From NCBI RefSeq assembly GCF_945859685.1, contig NC_079147.1, positions 11,139,289-11,203,288 on the forward strand: 64,000 bases of DNA. Reading direction: 5' to 3'. How positions within the stretch are numbered: the stretch's first letter is position 1; each line of letters begins with the position of its first letter. This document shows positions 45,541 to 57,200 of this stretch, one piece after another. This DNA comes from Eupeodes corollae (taxonomy: Eukaryota > Arthropoda > Insecta > Diptera > Syrphidae). The notes below the pieces were generated by a model. It was not told the DNA's origin. It searched no databases and saw only the letters and a list, made by a program, of their open reading frames with translations. Position numbers and translations under genes: made by a program.

Positions 45541-47602
45541 TCTAGTGAATCATTTTTTGTACCCTTTTTAAGTAGTTAAGTTTTTGATTTTGAGGAATTC
45601 CAACAGCCCTTTTCAATTTACCTCTAATTTCATAAAATAAATTTATTCATAGGTAGTTAACGTTTCTGAGTATAATATTTGATCCATGTATAAATAGCTA
45701 AAATTTTAAAACTTTCACAACAAAATGTGTAAATTCAAATCAACCAAATGGTTTTTGGCTAATTAATTGCCTAAAATTAAATTGTAGCATAAAAACCAAA
45801 AAGTAAAGGTAATAATAAAATTATTAAAACAAAACCAAAACTAAACAAAGAAAAGTAAAAATGCAACATAAATATAATTTTAGAATTTAAACCTTTATTT
45901 AGTTTATATATATTTTTTCTTAGGAGAAGTATCGTTATAATTATTATATTTTATTATTCATATTCTCATAAATGATGTAATACAAAATTAAACATTAAAA
46001 ATAAAAACATGCAAAGGCTACAAAAAAGAAACAAAACTACACAAAATATTTGTTTTGTTTTCTTCTTTTTTACCAATTTTAAACTTTTTTTCTGAACCTA
46101 AGCAAAATCTAATACTTTTTTTCAAATAGAAAATATTGAAAAATCTTAATATGAAAATGAAATACAATTATTTTATTAAAATTAAAATGGATACATAGGT
46201 TTTCTTTTCTCTAATTTTTGTTTTTTTTTTTCATTTCAATTTTATTTTAGCTTTTTACAATGTGTGTGTGTACTTTAAATATATAATTAATAATTAATTT
46301 AAATTTAATAATAATCATAATTATGTAAAAAGTGTACAAAACCAGTCTTTAAATATGTTTTTTTGTTTTTTTTTCTCATCTATGCATAGATATATATAAT
46401 ATATATATATTTATGTTTATATATATTTTCTATAATGTACAATGTTTTTTTTGTATTATTTTTAATTTGAATTCACTTTTACTGTTTTTGAAATCATATA
46501 ATAATGTAAATGGAGAGTATTTTTAAAAAAATGTAAACTTATCGTTTTAATTTACTTAATGATTATTTACAAATCTATAAATTCATTAAAATAACTGAAA
46601 CAAGCACACGAGGATTTCTTTTTTTCTTTTTCGTTTTTTTTTTTTTAATTTTACTTAAATTAAAATTTCGATAAATACATTTTACATATATATGGTAGGT
46701 AATATTTCTAATTAGTTTTTTGTTTTGTTTCTTTTCTTTTTTAATTATAATTTTTTACAATTTACAATTTTAGGTGAATTATATAATTTAGGTATAATTT
46801 TTCTGATAAATAATATAGGGACGGAAATGAAACAAAAATAATTCAAAATAAACAGACGGACGGGACGGACAGACGCGACTAAACATCCATCATACACGCA
46901 GCAAATCACATTGTCACATTTATACAAAGAATTTTAATATATATATTTTATTAATAATAATTATAATGATTAAGAACTAAATTAATTTCATGCAATCTCA
47001 TCACCGTGTTTTTATTCTCGTATAAATTGTTAATAACTACATTGTTTTTGTGTTGGTTTTTTTTTTTTCTAGTTTAACTACATTTTTGTTTGTTTATTCA
47101 TAAAAGGGTGCGCTTATATTTTGTTTTTGCTCATGGAGGTCCTGGTTTCTCAAGACCTCCAAGAGTGTGATGTATTTTGATGAACTTCTTACACATTACA
47201 TATAATAATTCTTGTTTTTGTTTTGTTTTAGTAAATTTATGAATAGAAATATAGATAAAAGAAAAAAGGAACCAGAGGAACATAGAAGAGAATGTTTATT
47301 GTGATGTTTTTTTTTTGTTTTTTAATTTGTTGTTGAAAGGAATTGTTTTTTGTTTTTTGTTTAATAATAACTGGATGAACTTTTATGTATAATTTTTTGT
47401 TTGTTTTATTTACTTTTACTTAAAGAATGGTTGTGTCAGCTTGCTCTACTATTTTTGTGTAAATTTATGTTTTTTTTCTTTTTAATTTTACTTAGGAATA
47501 GTTTTTGTTTGTGTTAATTTGTTAAACTAAAATAATTTATTTGTTTATCCTACAATATCTAAGCTTTGAGCATCCGTTACAGCTAAATACGTTGATGAAA
47601 AT
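45541..47602 (-). other. Probable 3' UTR of the Ptp99A-type gene and AT-rich flank
   Basis: Strongly A-rich on the - strand, with T runs, TG and TA microsatellites (46261, 46385-46425) on the + strand. Many TTTATT sites (AATAAA on the - strand) occur, so the poly(A) site cannot be chosen. The reading frame 'TDAQSLDIVG' plus stop lies at 47545-47580 (see findings). Confidence 0.5.
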
Positions 47603-48269
47603 TTAATTTAAGTTTCCATTAACATTTAAATTTACATTACCATTAACATTAATATTAACATTAATACCATCACCATGAACGTTATTAACGTCATCATTAA
47701 TACCACCAGTTAGTTGTTGTTGTTGTTGGTTAGTAGGGGTTGTTTGATTAATTGGGTTAATTATATAATTACCATCACCATTATCACCACCATTAGCATC
47801 ATTATCCAAATTATTTATAATTGTTGATGTTGGAATGATAGTTGTTGGTGTTGTTGTTGTTATTAGGGTTGGATTTGTTGTTGTTGTTGTTGTAATTGTT
47901 GTAACATCACCATTTATAAGCGAAGTTAATGCAGCATTATTTATAGTTAAGTTAGTTAGGGGATTTGAATTTTGTAACGTACTACTAATATTACCATTGC
48001 TACAGATTTTACTGTATAAATCCGGCGTTGCCGTCGTAACATCTTCAAATTCTGTACGCAAGGCAGTGCGTTTGAGTAGCTGCAAATTACGAGGCAAATA
48101 TGATAAGATGTTGTAAATAAGGCGTATGTCTTCGCTAGACGTCCATACGCCCGGCCGTTTGTTGTGATACAATTTGGCATATTGATAGATGTTTGCCGTA
48201 TTGCAATATTCCATTTCGATGGATAATGATGAGATCGCACAGAATGTACATGCCTGAGCACCGCCGTAT
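47603..48269 (-). CDS. Ptp99A: Ptp99A-type gene, last visible coding exon (D2 end and tail)
   Basis: Acceptor ATTTATTTCAG at 48270-48280. Begins 'YGGAQACTFCAISSLSIEME' and 'YCNTANIYQYAKLYHNKRPG', and ends D2 with 'TSSEDIRLIYNILSYLP'. The tail 'EDVTTATPDLYSKICSNGN' is a Ptp99A hallmark. It then becomes low-complexity: 'TTITTTTTTNPTLITTTTP', a Q5 run, and an Asn-Val-Gly repeat ending 'NVNGNLN' before TAA at 47603-47605. The repeats come from GTT/ATT-type codon runs, a likely place for slippage. Confidence 0.88.
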
Positions 48270-51200
48270 CTGAAATAAATTTAAAAATAATATGATTTTT
48301 GATTAATTTGATTTGAATATGAAAGATTTATAAAATATTTGATTGAAAGATCTTGCATCTTTGTAAATAAATAATAAAAATAATAAATAAACCACCAAAA
48401 TATTTTGACAAAGAACAGCCTTGAAATACTCGGTTTCGAGTTTAAGAATTAGAGGAATTGGTAAATTATTCCTGATTTGCTACAACTCAAAACGTTTAAT
48501 TTAAATCTACATTCTTGAAATTCGACTCATAACCCAGACAATGGATTTGAAATTTTGATTATGATTAATTGGATACCGCCAATGCCTTTGCCGACTGAGT
48601 ATCCCTAGAGCTTGCGAGAAACCCTACAACGGACGAGATGTGCCTAGAGACAAACTGGCAGCTTGCAAACAATCCATCAGGAATGCTGCAGAAGAGGTGC
48701 TAGGTTTCTCACAGCCGCCACCAAGGAACCCCTGGTTTGACTCTGAATGTGCTCAAGCAAACAAAGCCAAAATGGAGGCATACAGATTATGGTAACAAGG
48801 GAGGACACGATCCTCGCGCCAGCTCTACGTCGCGTCGACAAGAGAAGAGATCAGAACCGCTTACTCAAAAGAAAGAAAAAAGCCCATGAGCAGCGTGAAG
48901 TCGAGGAGACCCAGGGATGTTTTAACAGGAAACAGGTGCGGAGTTTTTATAGAAGAGTCAAAAAGAAAACAATGGGATTCACTAGCTTCCCCGGAGCCTG
49001 CAATGATAGGGAGTTGAATACCGCAGTCAATGCTAAAAATCTGGAGAGATCATTTGAACCAGCTGCTTAATGGTGATGAAGTTAACGAATCCGCCAACGA
49101 GCAGCCACGTCAAATCTATTTGGTTGACGACCTAGAGTTACACCCACCCGCCCAGAGTGAGATCAAACTAGATATCACCAGGCTGAAGTCGAACAAAGCG
49201 GCCGGTGATGACGGTTTGCAGGCGGAGCTTTTTAAGTACCCTGGAGCAGGTCTGGTAAGGAGCATGCACCAGCTAGTAATTAGCACCATCTGCCCGATCC
49301 ATAAAAAAGATGACCGCATTCAGAGGCATTAGCCTTTTAAACATCGCATCCAAGATCTTTTTCAGCGTATTATGTGAACGCCTGAAGCCATTTACTGACG
49401 AACTAATTGGCCCTTACTAGTATGCCTCAGGCCTGGAAAACCTACCATCGAAAAAATTTTCACTCTACGCCAAAACCTGGCAAATACCCAAGAACAAAAT
49501 ATCGAAATACACCATCTTTTCATCGATTTTAAAGCAGCTTATGACAGTGTAGTCAGGCACGAACTATACCGTGCTATGTTGAGTTTTGGTATCCCTACTA
49601 CGCTGGAAAATGCTCGTTGCTCCGTCAAAATTGAAAGTTACTCGACCAAAACCTTCGAAGCCATCAGAGGACTTCGACAAGGCAATGCGCTGTCATGTAG
49701 CTGCTTTAATATTGTTATTGAAAGAGTGGTACGCAACACCAACTCCAATACAAGTGGCACCATCTTTCAAAAATCCACACAATATCTTGGATATGAATAT
49801 GACATCGACATTATGGGAAGAACCAAACGAGCAGTGACGGGTGCCTTCTCCAATATCGAGTCTGAGGCGAAGAAAATGGATCTTGACATTAACGAGGACA
49901 AAACGAAGTATTTATTGTCGTCAAATAGAGTCGATTCACACCGTAGACTTGGTCAAAATGTGGCAATTGACAGGTACAACTTCAAAGTGGTAAACGAATT
50001 TGTTTATCTGGGCACTGCTGCTAATTCTGCAAATCACATCAGCACGGAGGGAGATCCAACGTTGAATTACGTTGTTATTCGCTGTTTCTTTGGCCTAAGC
50101 AAGCAGTTGAGGAATAAGGCCCTATCGCGAAGCACCCAAGAGACACTGTACAAAACTTTAATCATCCCAGTCTTGCTGTATGGTACAGAAGCATGGACCC
50201 TCTCCCAGGCGGATGAGGGATCTCTTGGTATTTTCGAGAGGAAGGTTCTGCGTACGATCTATGGTCCGGTTTGTGTCGACAGGCAAAGTAAGATCTGGCG
50301 GAGAATATTTAATCGGGTTCAACGCATGGTTAGTGCATGTCGAGCGAATGTACATCGAAGCTCCAGTCCGTATTCAGTCGGTATTCAACGAGAAGCCTGA
50401 GGGAACAAGAAGAGGAGGCAGGCCTCATCTCCGGTGGAGTGATCAAGTTGAGGCCGACGCACGCACGTGTTATGAATGTAAACAACACCGATGTACATAA
50501 TAACGACGGCATCAGATTCTCCATGCCGTCATCTAGATTTTAAGTATTTTTATATGTATAAGTTATTATTAAGTTAGAAACATAAGAATAGAGAATAAAG
50601 ATTCAGTCATTGTTTTGACATGAACGAAGAGTGTTTGTTTTAATCATAACTCACGTCAACTTGGTATTCGAAACTGGAGACAGAAAGCTAGAGATCGGGT
50701 AAGCTGGCGAAAGTTATTACTTGAGGCACAGGAGCACAATGCGCTGTAGCGCATCGCCGTCGGTGAATAAAGGGAAGAAGAGATGAAATTTGCCTACGTT
50801 CTTCTAACTAGTTCAAGCTGAGAAGTATTAGGCGGTCAACATAGGAAGGAAGAATAAGAGGATTGCTCCAAGGTAAACCACGAAGAGCAAAACGAAGAAA
50901 ACGACGTTGGATGTTCTCGATTCTTTAAATATGAATACTTGGAAAAGGGGATCAAATTTGAGACGCGTATTTAAGGAGTGGGCGAACAAAGGTTTTATAT
51001 AAGGACCGTGTTACAAACGGCTCAGAAAATTCTCTGGATCAACGTTTAATTAAACCAAGACAGTGTGATTGGCTTTGGGAATGATATTGTCTATATTGGA
51101 GAGGAAATTAAATCACTTGGTCACATAAAATGCCAAAGTTCAGTTGCAATAATTTTGTAAGACACCAAGCTGAACAACAATAAAGATCATGTTGAATAAG

Positions 51201-54200
51201 GAAAGAGTCATGTGTTGATGAAATGGATTTGACAAATTTTGTATTATCAGAATATAGTGTGAAAGAAGAATGCTTTATGACGCATTCCAGATCGTTGATT
51301 GTAAGAATAAACAAAAGAGGGTCTAGGTTGCTGCGTTGGAGAACATCATAGGTAGATGGGAGATGGTATGAGGTGACAGATCTGAAATTAACGATGTAAC
51401 GGTTTTCATGATTAGAGGAAATCCATTTTATAAAATTTTTCGTACCTCTAAGGCCTTAAAATAGAAAAGAAATGTTTACCTATCGTATTCTGTTTACTTA
51501 GTGAGCCACCTTGTAGCTTCTTTTTACCTTATAAGTAGTTAAGACTCTGACAGCTGTTTTCCGCTCGAAATATTGACAGAAGGAGTGTATCATAATTTTC
51601 CGCAAAAAAATATTTTTTTTTTTATAATAAGCGCACACACAAAGGGATAATACTACCCTTATTATGTAGACACAGTGTGAGCACTAGGAATGGGATAGAG
51701 GGGTTGAAAGGAGGTGTCAGTGCACATTGGTTTTGAATTCCTGAATATTGCAATGGTTGGGAAAGACAGAGTGTGGCAAGGCATTCCACATTCGCATAGT
51801 ACGGCTAAAGAACGAATCTCTGTACTTGACAGCACGACCGAAGTTGGGCTCGAGGGTATATTGATGAGCATTCCTAAAAGCGCGAGTATTACGGTTGAAC
51901 TGTTTAAGGGGAGGAATGCAACTGGCTATTTCTCTAGAGCACAAACTAATAAAATAACGGTAAAAGACGGTGAGACAAGAAACATTTCGACGATGTTTAA
52001 GCGACGTAAATAATTTTGTGATGGTAATATCACCAATCAATCTAAATGGTCTACGTTCAGTACTGTCCAAGACACTTAACTAAGTTGCAGGAGCACTACC
52101 TTAGATATGGGAGTTATACTCAAGCTTTGGACGTATATAAGTCTTAAAGATAACAGCCAGATCAAAGGGGGAGAAAAACTTCTTGCATCGCCTTAGAAAA
52201 CCCAAACATCTCGCAACATTTATGGGGACATCGCGTATGTGATCGTTGCACAAAAGGTGGTTGGTGATACACATACCGAGAATATCGAGATGTTCAGTCT
52301 TCTCCTTGCAGGTGCCATTTATGGATAATGGCAAGGGGGGTATATTTGCTTTAACGATACGAGACAATATTCGGTTTTCGAAGCATTAATTTCCACGCGG
52401 TTCCTTATTCCCCATTGTACAATGCTAATTAGGTCGGAATTTAATGAGCTTATCATATTTTGCCGTTACAGTTCCACATCCCAAAAAGATTGACGTGAGT
52501 CTAAAAAGATACATAAAAAGCTAAGAGTACTATCGTCAGCGAAACAATTGGATTAGTAGTTGCAGACAGGAGATCATTAATAAAAATAAGAAAGATTGTT
52601 GGAGATAGAACATAACCCTGTTCCAATACAACTTGTATTGAATGATTGAAAAGGTAATTATTAATCCAATGAAGGATGCCAAAACATATCAAATGCTTTT
52701 AAAATATCAAGTGCAATAATCTTACTTTCTCCAAAACTTTGTAAAGATTTGTTCCACTGTTCGGTGAGATGAAGCATGAGATCACCAATGGAACTATTGC
52801 TACGAAAGCCGTATTGTGGGTCACTAAGAATTTTTGGATCTTTGAGATATTTTTTGAGCTGATAATTAATCAGCGTTTCCATGACCTTGGAAAGAAGGGA
52901 CGTAAGTGCAATCGTCGGTAATTAGACGATGAGAAAGATTCGCCTTTTTGGGAATAGGCTGGACAAGTGCGATTTTCCATCCGCTTGGAACAAGACCTAA
53001 GGAGTAGGACAGATGAAAAAGCTTACGCAGCGGGGTACCATCTGGACCAGCGGATTGTTGTATATTAAGATCTTTTAGGACTCTCGCTACAGTACGAGTG
53101 CGAAAAAAGATTTGCCCCATAGAATCACTAACTCGTGCAAGTACGGGCGGATTTATAACACTCATTGGCAGCGTTGAATTGGCGGCGAACTGCCTAGCAA
53201 AGAGATTAGCTTTCTCTAAAGATCTAACAAATGGAGTGTCATTTACAACGAGCGTAGGAACAGAGGAAGAGGAAGAATTCCTAACATTTTTTACAAATAA
53301 CCAAACATTTGTGCTGCCTTTGGGACACTGCAGTATTTTTTGTCGTAATTTTTGCTCAACGGTTCTCTTAGGAACTCTTTCTTTACCTGGATAGTTCTTA
53401 CACGAGAAATTGGCTGATATGACACAATGGTCAGGTTTAACCCAGCGAAGATCTTAGCACACACTCCTTCTAGTGTTGTTTGGCCCGAATGTTGAAGTCA
53501 TGAAGAATTGCGTACATTGAAATCGCCCGTAACAACGATTTCAGTGCGAGGATAGGACGAAACAATTCTTTGGATGGAATCAGAGCAACAAATTCACGAG
53601 AAGTTGACACTCTGTCTAGATTGGGGATTCGATAAAGGAAGCAATAGTGATTGATTTGCTTATTCACGGAAAATTTAAACCACATAAAATTGAAAAAAGA
53701 AATGGTGCAGAGACCATATTGTGGCAAAAACTGATAAACAACATCATTCCTAATGTACAGTAGCGAGCAAAAAAAATGCAAACAGTCACACCAAAATCAA
53801 TTATTATTGCTTTATCTTTCGTAACGGTAAAATTAAGTTGTTCCCTTTTGGATATGTGTACTCATTGTGTAGGCATTCTGTTTATAATAGCAATATGTAA
53901 TTGGTCTCTCTCTAGTGTTTGCAAATTTACATTTAGTTAGAAAAACATAATTTTACTGAGAGCAAAAAAAATGCAAATGGCAAATATGACTAGGAAGGTA
54001 GGTACATAAAATGTATTCTTTGGTTTCAATTAATTAGAATATGCAATTAATAGAAGCAACTATCGATTGGATGCAAAAAAGCAATAATTAACGCTGCTAA
54101 CAACGGAAGATTGATGCAGGATATCGCTTTGGAGTTTTGTGTTGCAACATCAACAATATCGCGTATTATATCCCGATATCGGGAACAAGGGGACATCAAT

Positions 54201-57200
54201 CGCAAAGTGGGAAATGGGAAGTGGCCGTCCACGCAAAACAACTTCCAGATTAGATCGTGAGATCATAAGGCAGGTTAAAGTCAATCCCTTTAAAACTGCA
54301 GTGGAAGTTACTCAGGACATGAATGAACATTTTGATGTCAACGTAGGGGTACACACAGTTAGGCGACGATTAGTGGAGTCAAAACTGTATGCAAGACGAC
54401 CAGCTAGAAAACCATGCATCAGTTCCATCAATAGGAAGAAACGGCTAGATTTTGCAAAGCGCCATATGCATTGGACAAGTGAGCAATGGACAAGAGTTTT
54501 ATGGAGTGATGAGAGCAAGTTCAACTTGTTCTCGTCAGATGGCAATAGGTACGTGCGAAGGCCCCCGGGACAAAGGTACAGCCCTAGATATCAAGTTCCG
54601 ACAATTAAACATGGGGGAGGGTCAGTAATAGTGTGGGGTAAGCAATTTTAAATATTTATGAAATCAAATTTGTAGTTGGGCTTTTTCAAAGGCTCATTTT
54701 CTCGTCAAGGCGTGGGTCCGATTTGTCAAGTAAGGGGCCGGATGAATGCGCAAATGTATAAGGGCATTTTGGAAGACCATATGCTTCCACATTTGCGGAC
54801 GAATATGCCTGAAAACAGCTTATTTCAACACGACAACGACCCAAAACACACCAGCCGTTTGGTAAGAAACTTCTTAGAAGAGAAGAGGGTTCATGTTTTG
54901 AACTGGCCAGCACAATCTCCCGACCTCAATCCCATAGAGAATTTATGGGATCATGTAGATCGGGAGATAAGAAAGCGAAATCATTCAAATTGTACCGAGT
55001 TGATGGAACAAATAAGGACTGAATGGGAACAAATACCTGCGAGCTTTTTGGTGTCGTTGATTGACTCAATGCCTAAAAGGTTACGCGCCGTTATTGCCAA
55101 TAAAGGTTTCGCAACAAAATATTAAAATATTTAAGTACAAAATTCCTTCAAATAAGATGAATAAATACGTTATTTTTAAAAATTTCCACGAATTTGCATT
55201 TTTTTTGCTTGGCTTAAGATCCAAGTTTAGGAACATTTTTTACAATAACTATTTTCATGGAGTAAGATTGGGTAAAATTCAAATCTGTTAAAAGAAAAAA
55301 ATTAATTTGAACATTTTATTCTAAATTTCAAAGTATTATAATTTAAAATAACTTAGTTCTTGCTAAAGATTGTACCATACTTTTTCGGTTGCATTTTTTT
55401 TGCTCGGTACTGTATATGGCGAGACAATGGCCATGGTGGGAAAAGAATAATGGCACCAAGTTATACCCTTGAATAAAGAATTCAGTGGAATCGGATTCCT
55501 CACCCAATTGGGTTACACTTAGTGCCAATACAGCTGGCCTGTTTAAAGCAGTATGGGAGTACACGGAAAGAAAATTCGATCTAAGCCCACGAATATTACA
55601 ATAATCTACCATAAAATTTTCAGCCATTGCAAATAAAAGAATAGCAAAAACCAATACAGATAAAGATTATATAATTCACTTAACAACTTGAATAATATTG
55701 AAAACTTATTTCTAAAGAAAGCTTTGAGCAGAGCGTCAGAAAAAAAGAGCGGAATTAATAGAAGATACTAATATGTGTATGTATGTATGTTCATTGGTCA
55801 TTGGTTGATCCTTACGGATTCGGCATACAAATAGGTAACCTTCTTCTATGACAACATTACATACAGGAATGGTGGAAGGTTTCAAGTCAAAAGGTCCTAG
55901 TTCTCAACGGCCTGTTGCGCCGCCTTATTTTTTTATTTTATTAAGAACTTAATCCTTTAAAAAAGTTTTATTTTCCTTGCAGGACAGACAAAAAGTGATA
56001 AAAGAAAAATGAAATTTCTTGATCATCTTTTATAACGAAATTAATAACAAATGTTTCTTTTATGAACGAATTTATCTTCATATAACTATCTAATTTAAAG
56101 GATTTGTTTGATATCCTTGAACACATTTTTGGAAGCAAATAAAACACACAACAAAATATGAAATAGCAAAAATAATAACACTTACCTATCCACGACAACG
56201 ATTGGTCCATTTCTGTAGTCGCTGCATCTCTCGTGCACGTCCACAATAAAATCGTAAATACTATTTGGATTGGTCATTTCTGGCCAACTGGGACAATGCA
56301 GCATTTTCACGCTTAGCTCATAATCGTCCTGTATTGATTGTATGACAAAATCTCGACTCACGTAGTCGCTTTTGTTGGTCTTGCTTAAGAATTTTACGCG
56401 ATAGTAATCGCTTTCGATGGGCGTCGTGTCATCTGGCCAAAATTGCGCAAAGTTCTATAAAAGCAAGACAAAGAAAATACCATCTTTATATTGAACTTCA
56501 TTCTAATACCACAAAAAAAAGTAAAAAAAACTCAAAAGGATATCTTTTGAAAAACTTACAATCTCATCTAATGATGATAGCAATACAATTGTTTGCGCAT
56601 TGTGATCCCACACCATTTGCCAGAAATCCTTGACGGTGTGAGACATTGGATGCTGGGTGACAATAAAGTCTCGCAGCCGCCTGAAACCGTGCAGCCACGA
56701 AGCGTTTATATAATCGCTTCCCTCTTCGCCCGGCTTCGGCGTTAAATGCACCCGACTGCTTTCAATCGGGAATATGGCACCACGATTCTTGATTGAGTTG
56801 ACTTGCTTCATCGCCGACGCGATGTGAATATCCTTCGTTTGGAACTGAATAATATTCTTGTACTGATTCTCTAGGTAGGTGGTGAGATTTTTAAGCTCCT
56901 CGATTTGATCGGCACGCAGGTTTGTCTCCCCGCTGGCTATGGCCTCGACAAGGGCGTCGTGCAGGAAAATGTACTGCTCCTCGGTTTGAACGAGGAAATT
57001 CCGCTGCACCCGGATGTGTCGCAGGAAGCCGAATACATTGACGACTCCCTTCTGCTGGATCTGCTTGAGCATGGCATCTAAAACGATGTATGTTCCAGTG
57101 CGTCCAACTCCAGCGCTGTTATGAGACAAAACAAAAAAAGTCAATCAAGTGCGAATAAAGTTGAAAAAATACATACCTGCAGTGGACAACTATTGGACCT

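Larger units (their letters stand above)
48580..50757 (+). mobile_element. RTE-like LINE copy D, 5'-truncated, diverged
   Basis: Starts in the region between endonuclease and RT ('RNPWFDSECAQANKAKMEAY', 48727-48785), then 'SMLKIWRDHLNQLLNGDEVN' (49026-49090) and fingers 'LKSNKAAGDDGLQAELF' (49183-49233). The C-terminal block 'QLGIRNWRQKARDRVSW' with 'RKLLLEAQEHNAL' ends at 50749. It is clearly diverged from copies A to C (for example it keeps the Trp where A and C have a TAG). A solo LTR interrupts it at 50468. It lies antisense to Ptp99A. Confidence 0.85.
51610..55660 (-). mobile_element. Jockey/CR1-like LINE, interrupted by a Tc1-type element
   Basis: Read on the - strand from 55660: endonuclease start 'DYCNIRGLRSNFLSVYSHTA' and 'PAVLALSVTQLGEESD' (55620-55500); after the Tc1 insertion 'YIRNDVVYQFLPQYG' (53763-53715), 'NHYCFLYRIPNLDRVSTSRE' (53655-53590); linker 'STNVWLFVKNVRNSSSSSVP' (53310-53250); RT 'QQSAGPDGTPLRKLF' (53060-53010), 'DPQYGFRSNSSIGDL' (52830-52780), motif A 'ALDILKAFDMFWHPSLD' (52715-52665), motif B 'VLEQGYVLSPTIFLIFIND' (52630-52570); C-terminal 'SLKHRRNVSCLTVFYRYF' (52000-51940). 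The 3' end has an A run near 51606-51625. Frameshifts and deletions make it inactive. Confidence 0.85.
48270..56185 (-). other. Ptp99A D2 intron, expanded by transposons
   Basis: 7.9 kb between the donor GTAAGT beside 56186 and the acceptor beside 48269, splitting the D2 pseudo-signature between 'VVVD' and 'YGGAQA'. It contains RTE copy D with a solo LTR, two LINEs, a Tc1-type element and a SINE piece. The other introns seen are 52 to 105 bp. Confidence 0.8.

Noticed and set aside
47835..48116. Open frame on the + strand rich in Val (antisense of the Ptp99A tail)
   Set aside because: It is the antisense of Asn/Thr codon repeats in a well-supported - strand exon.
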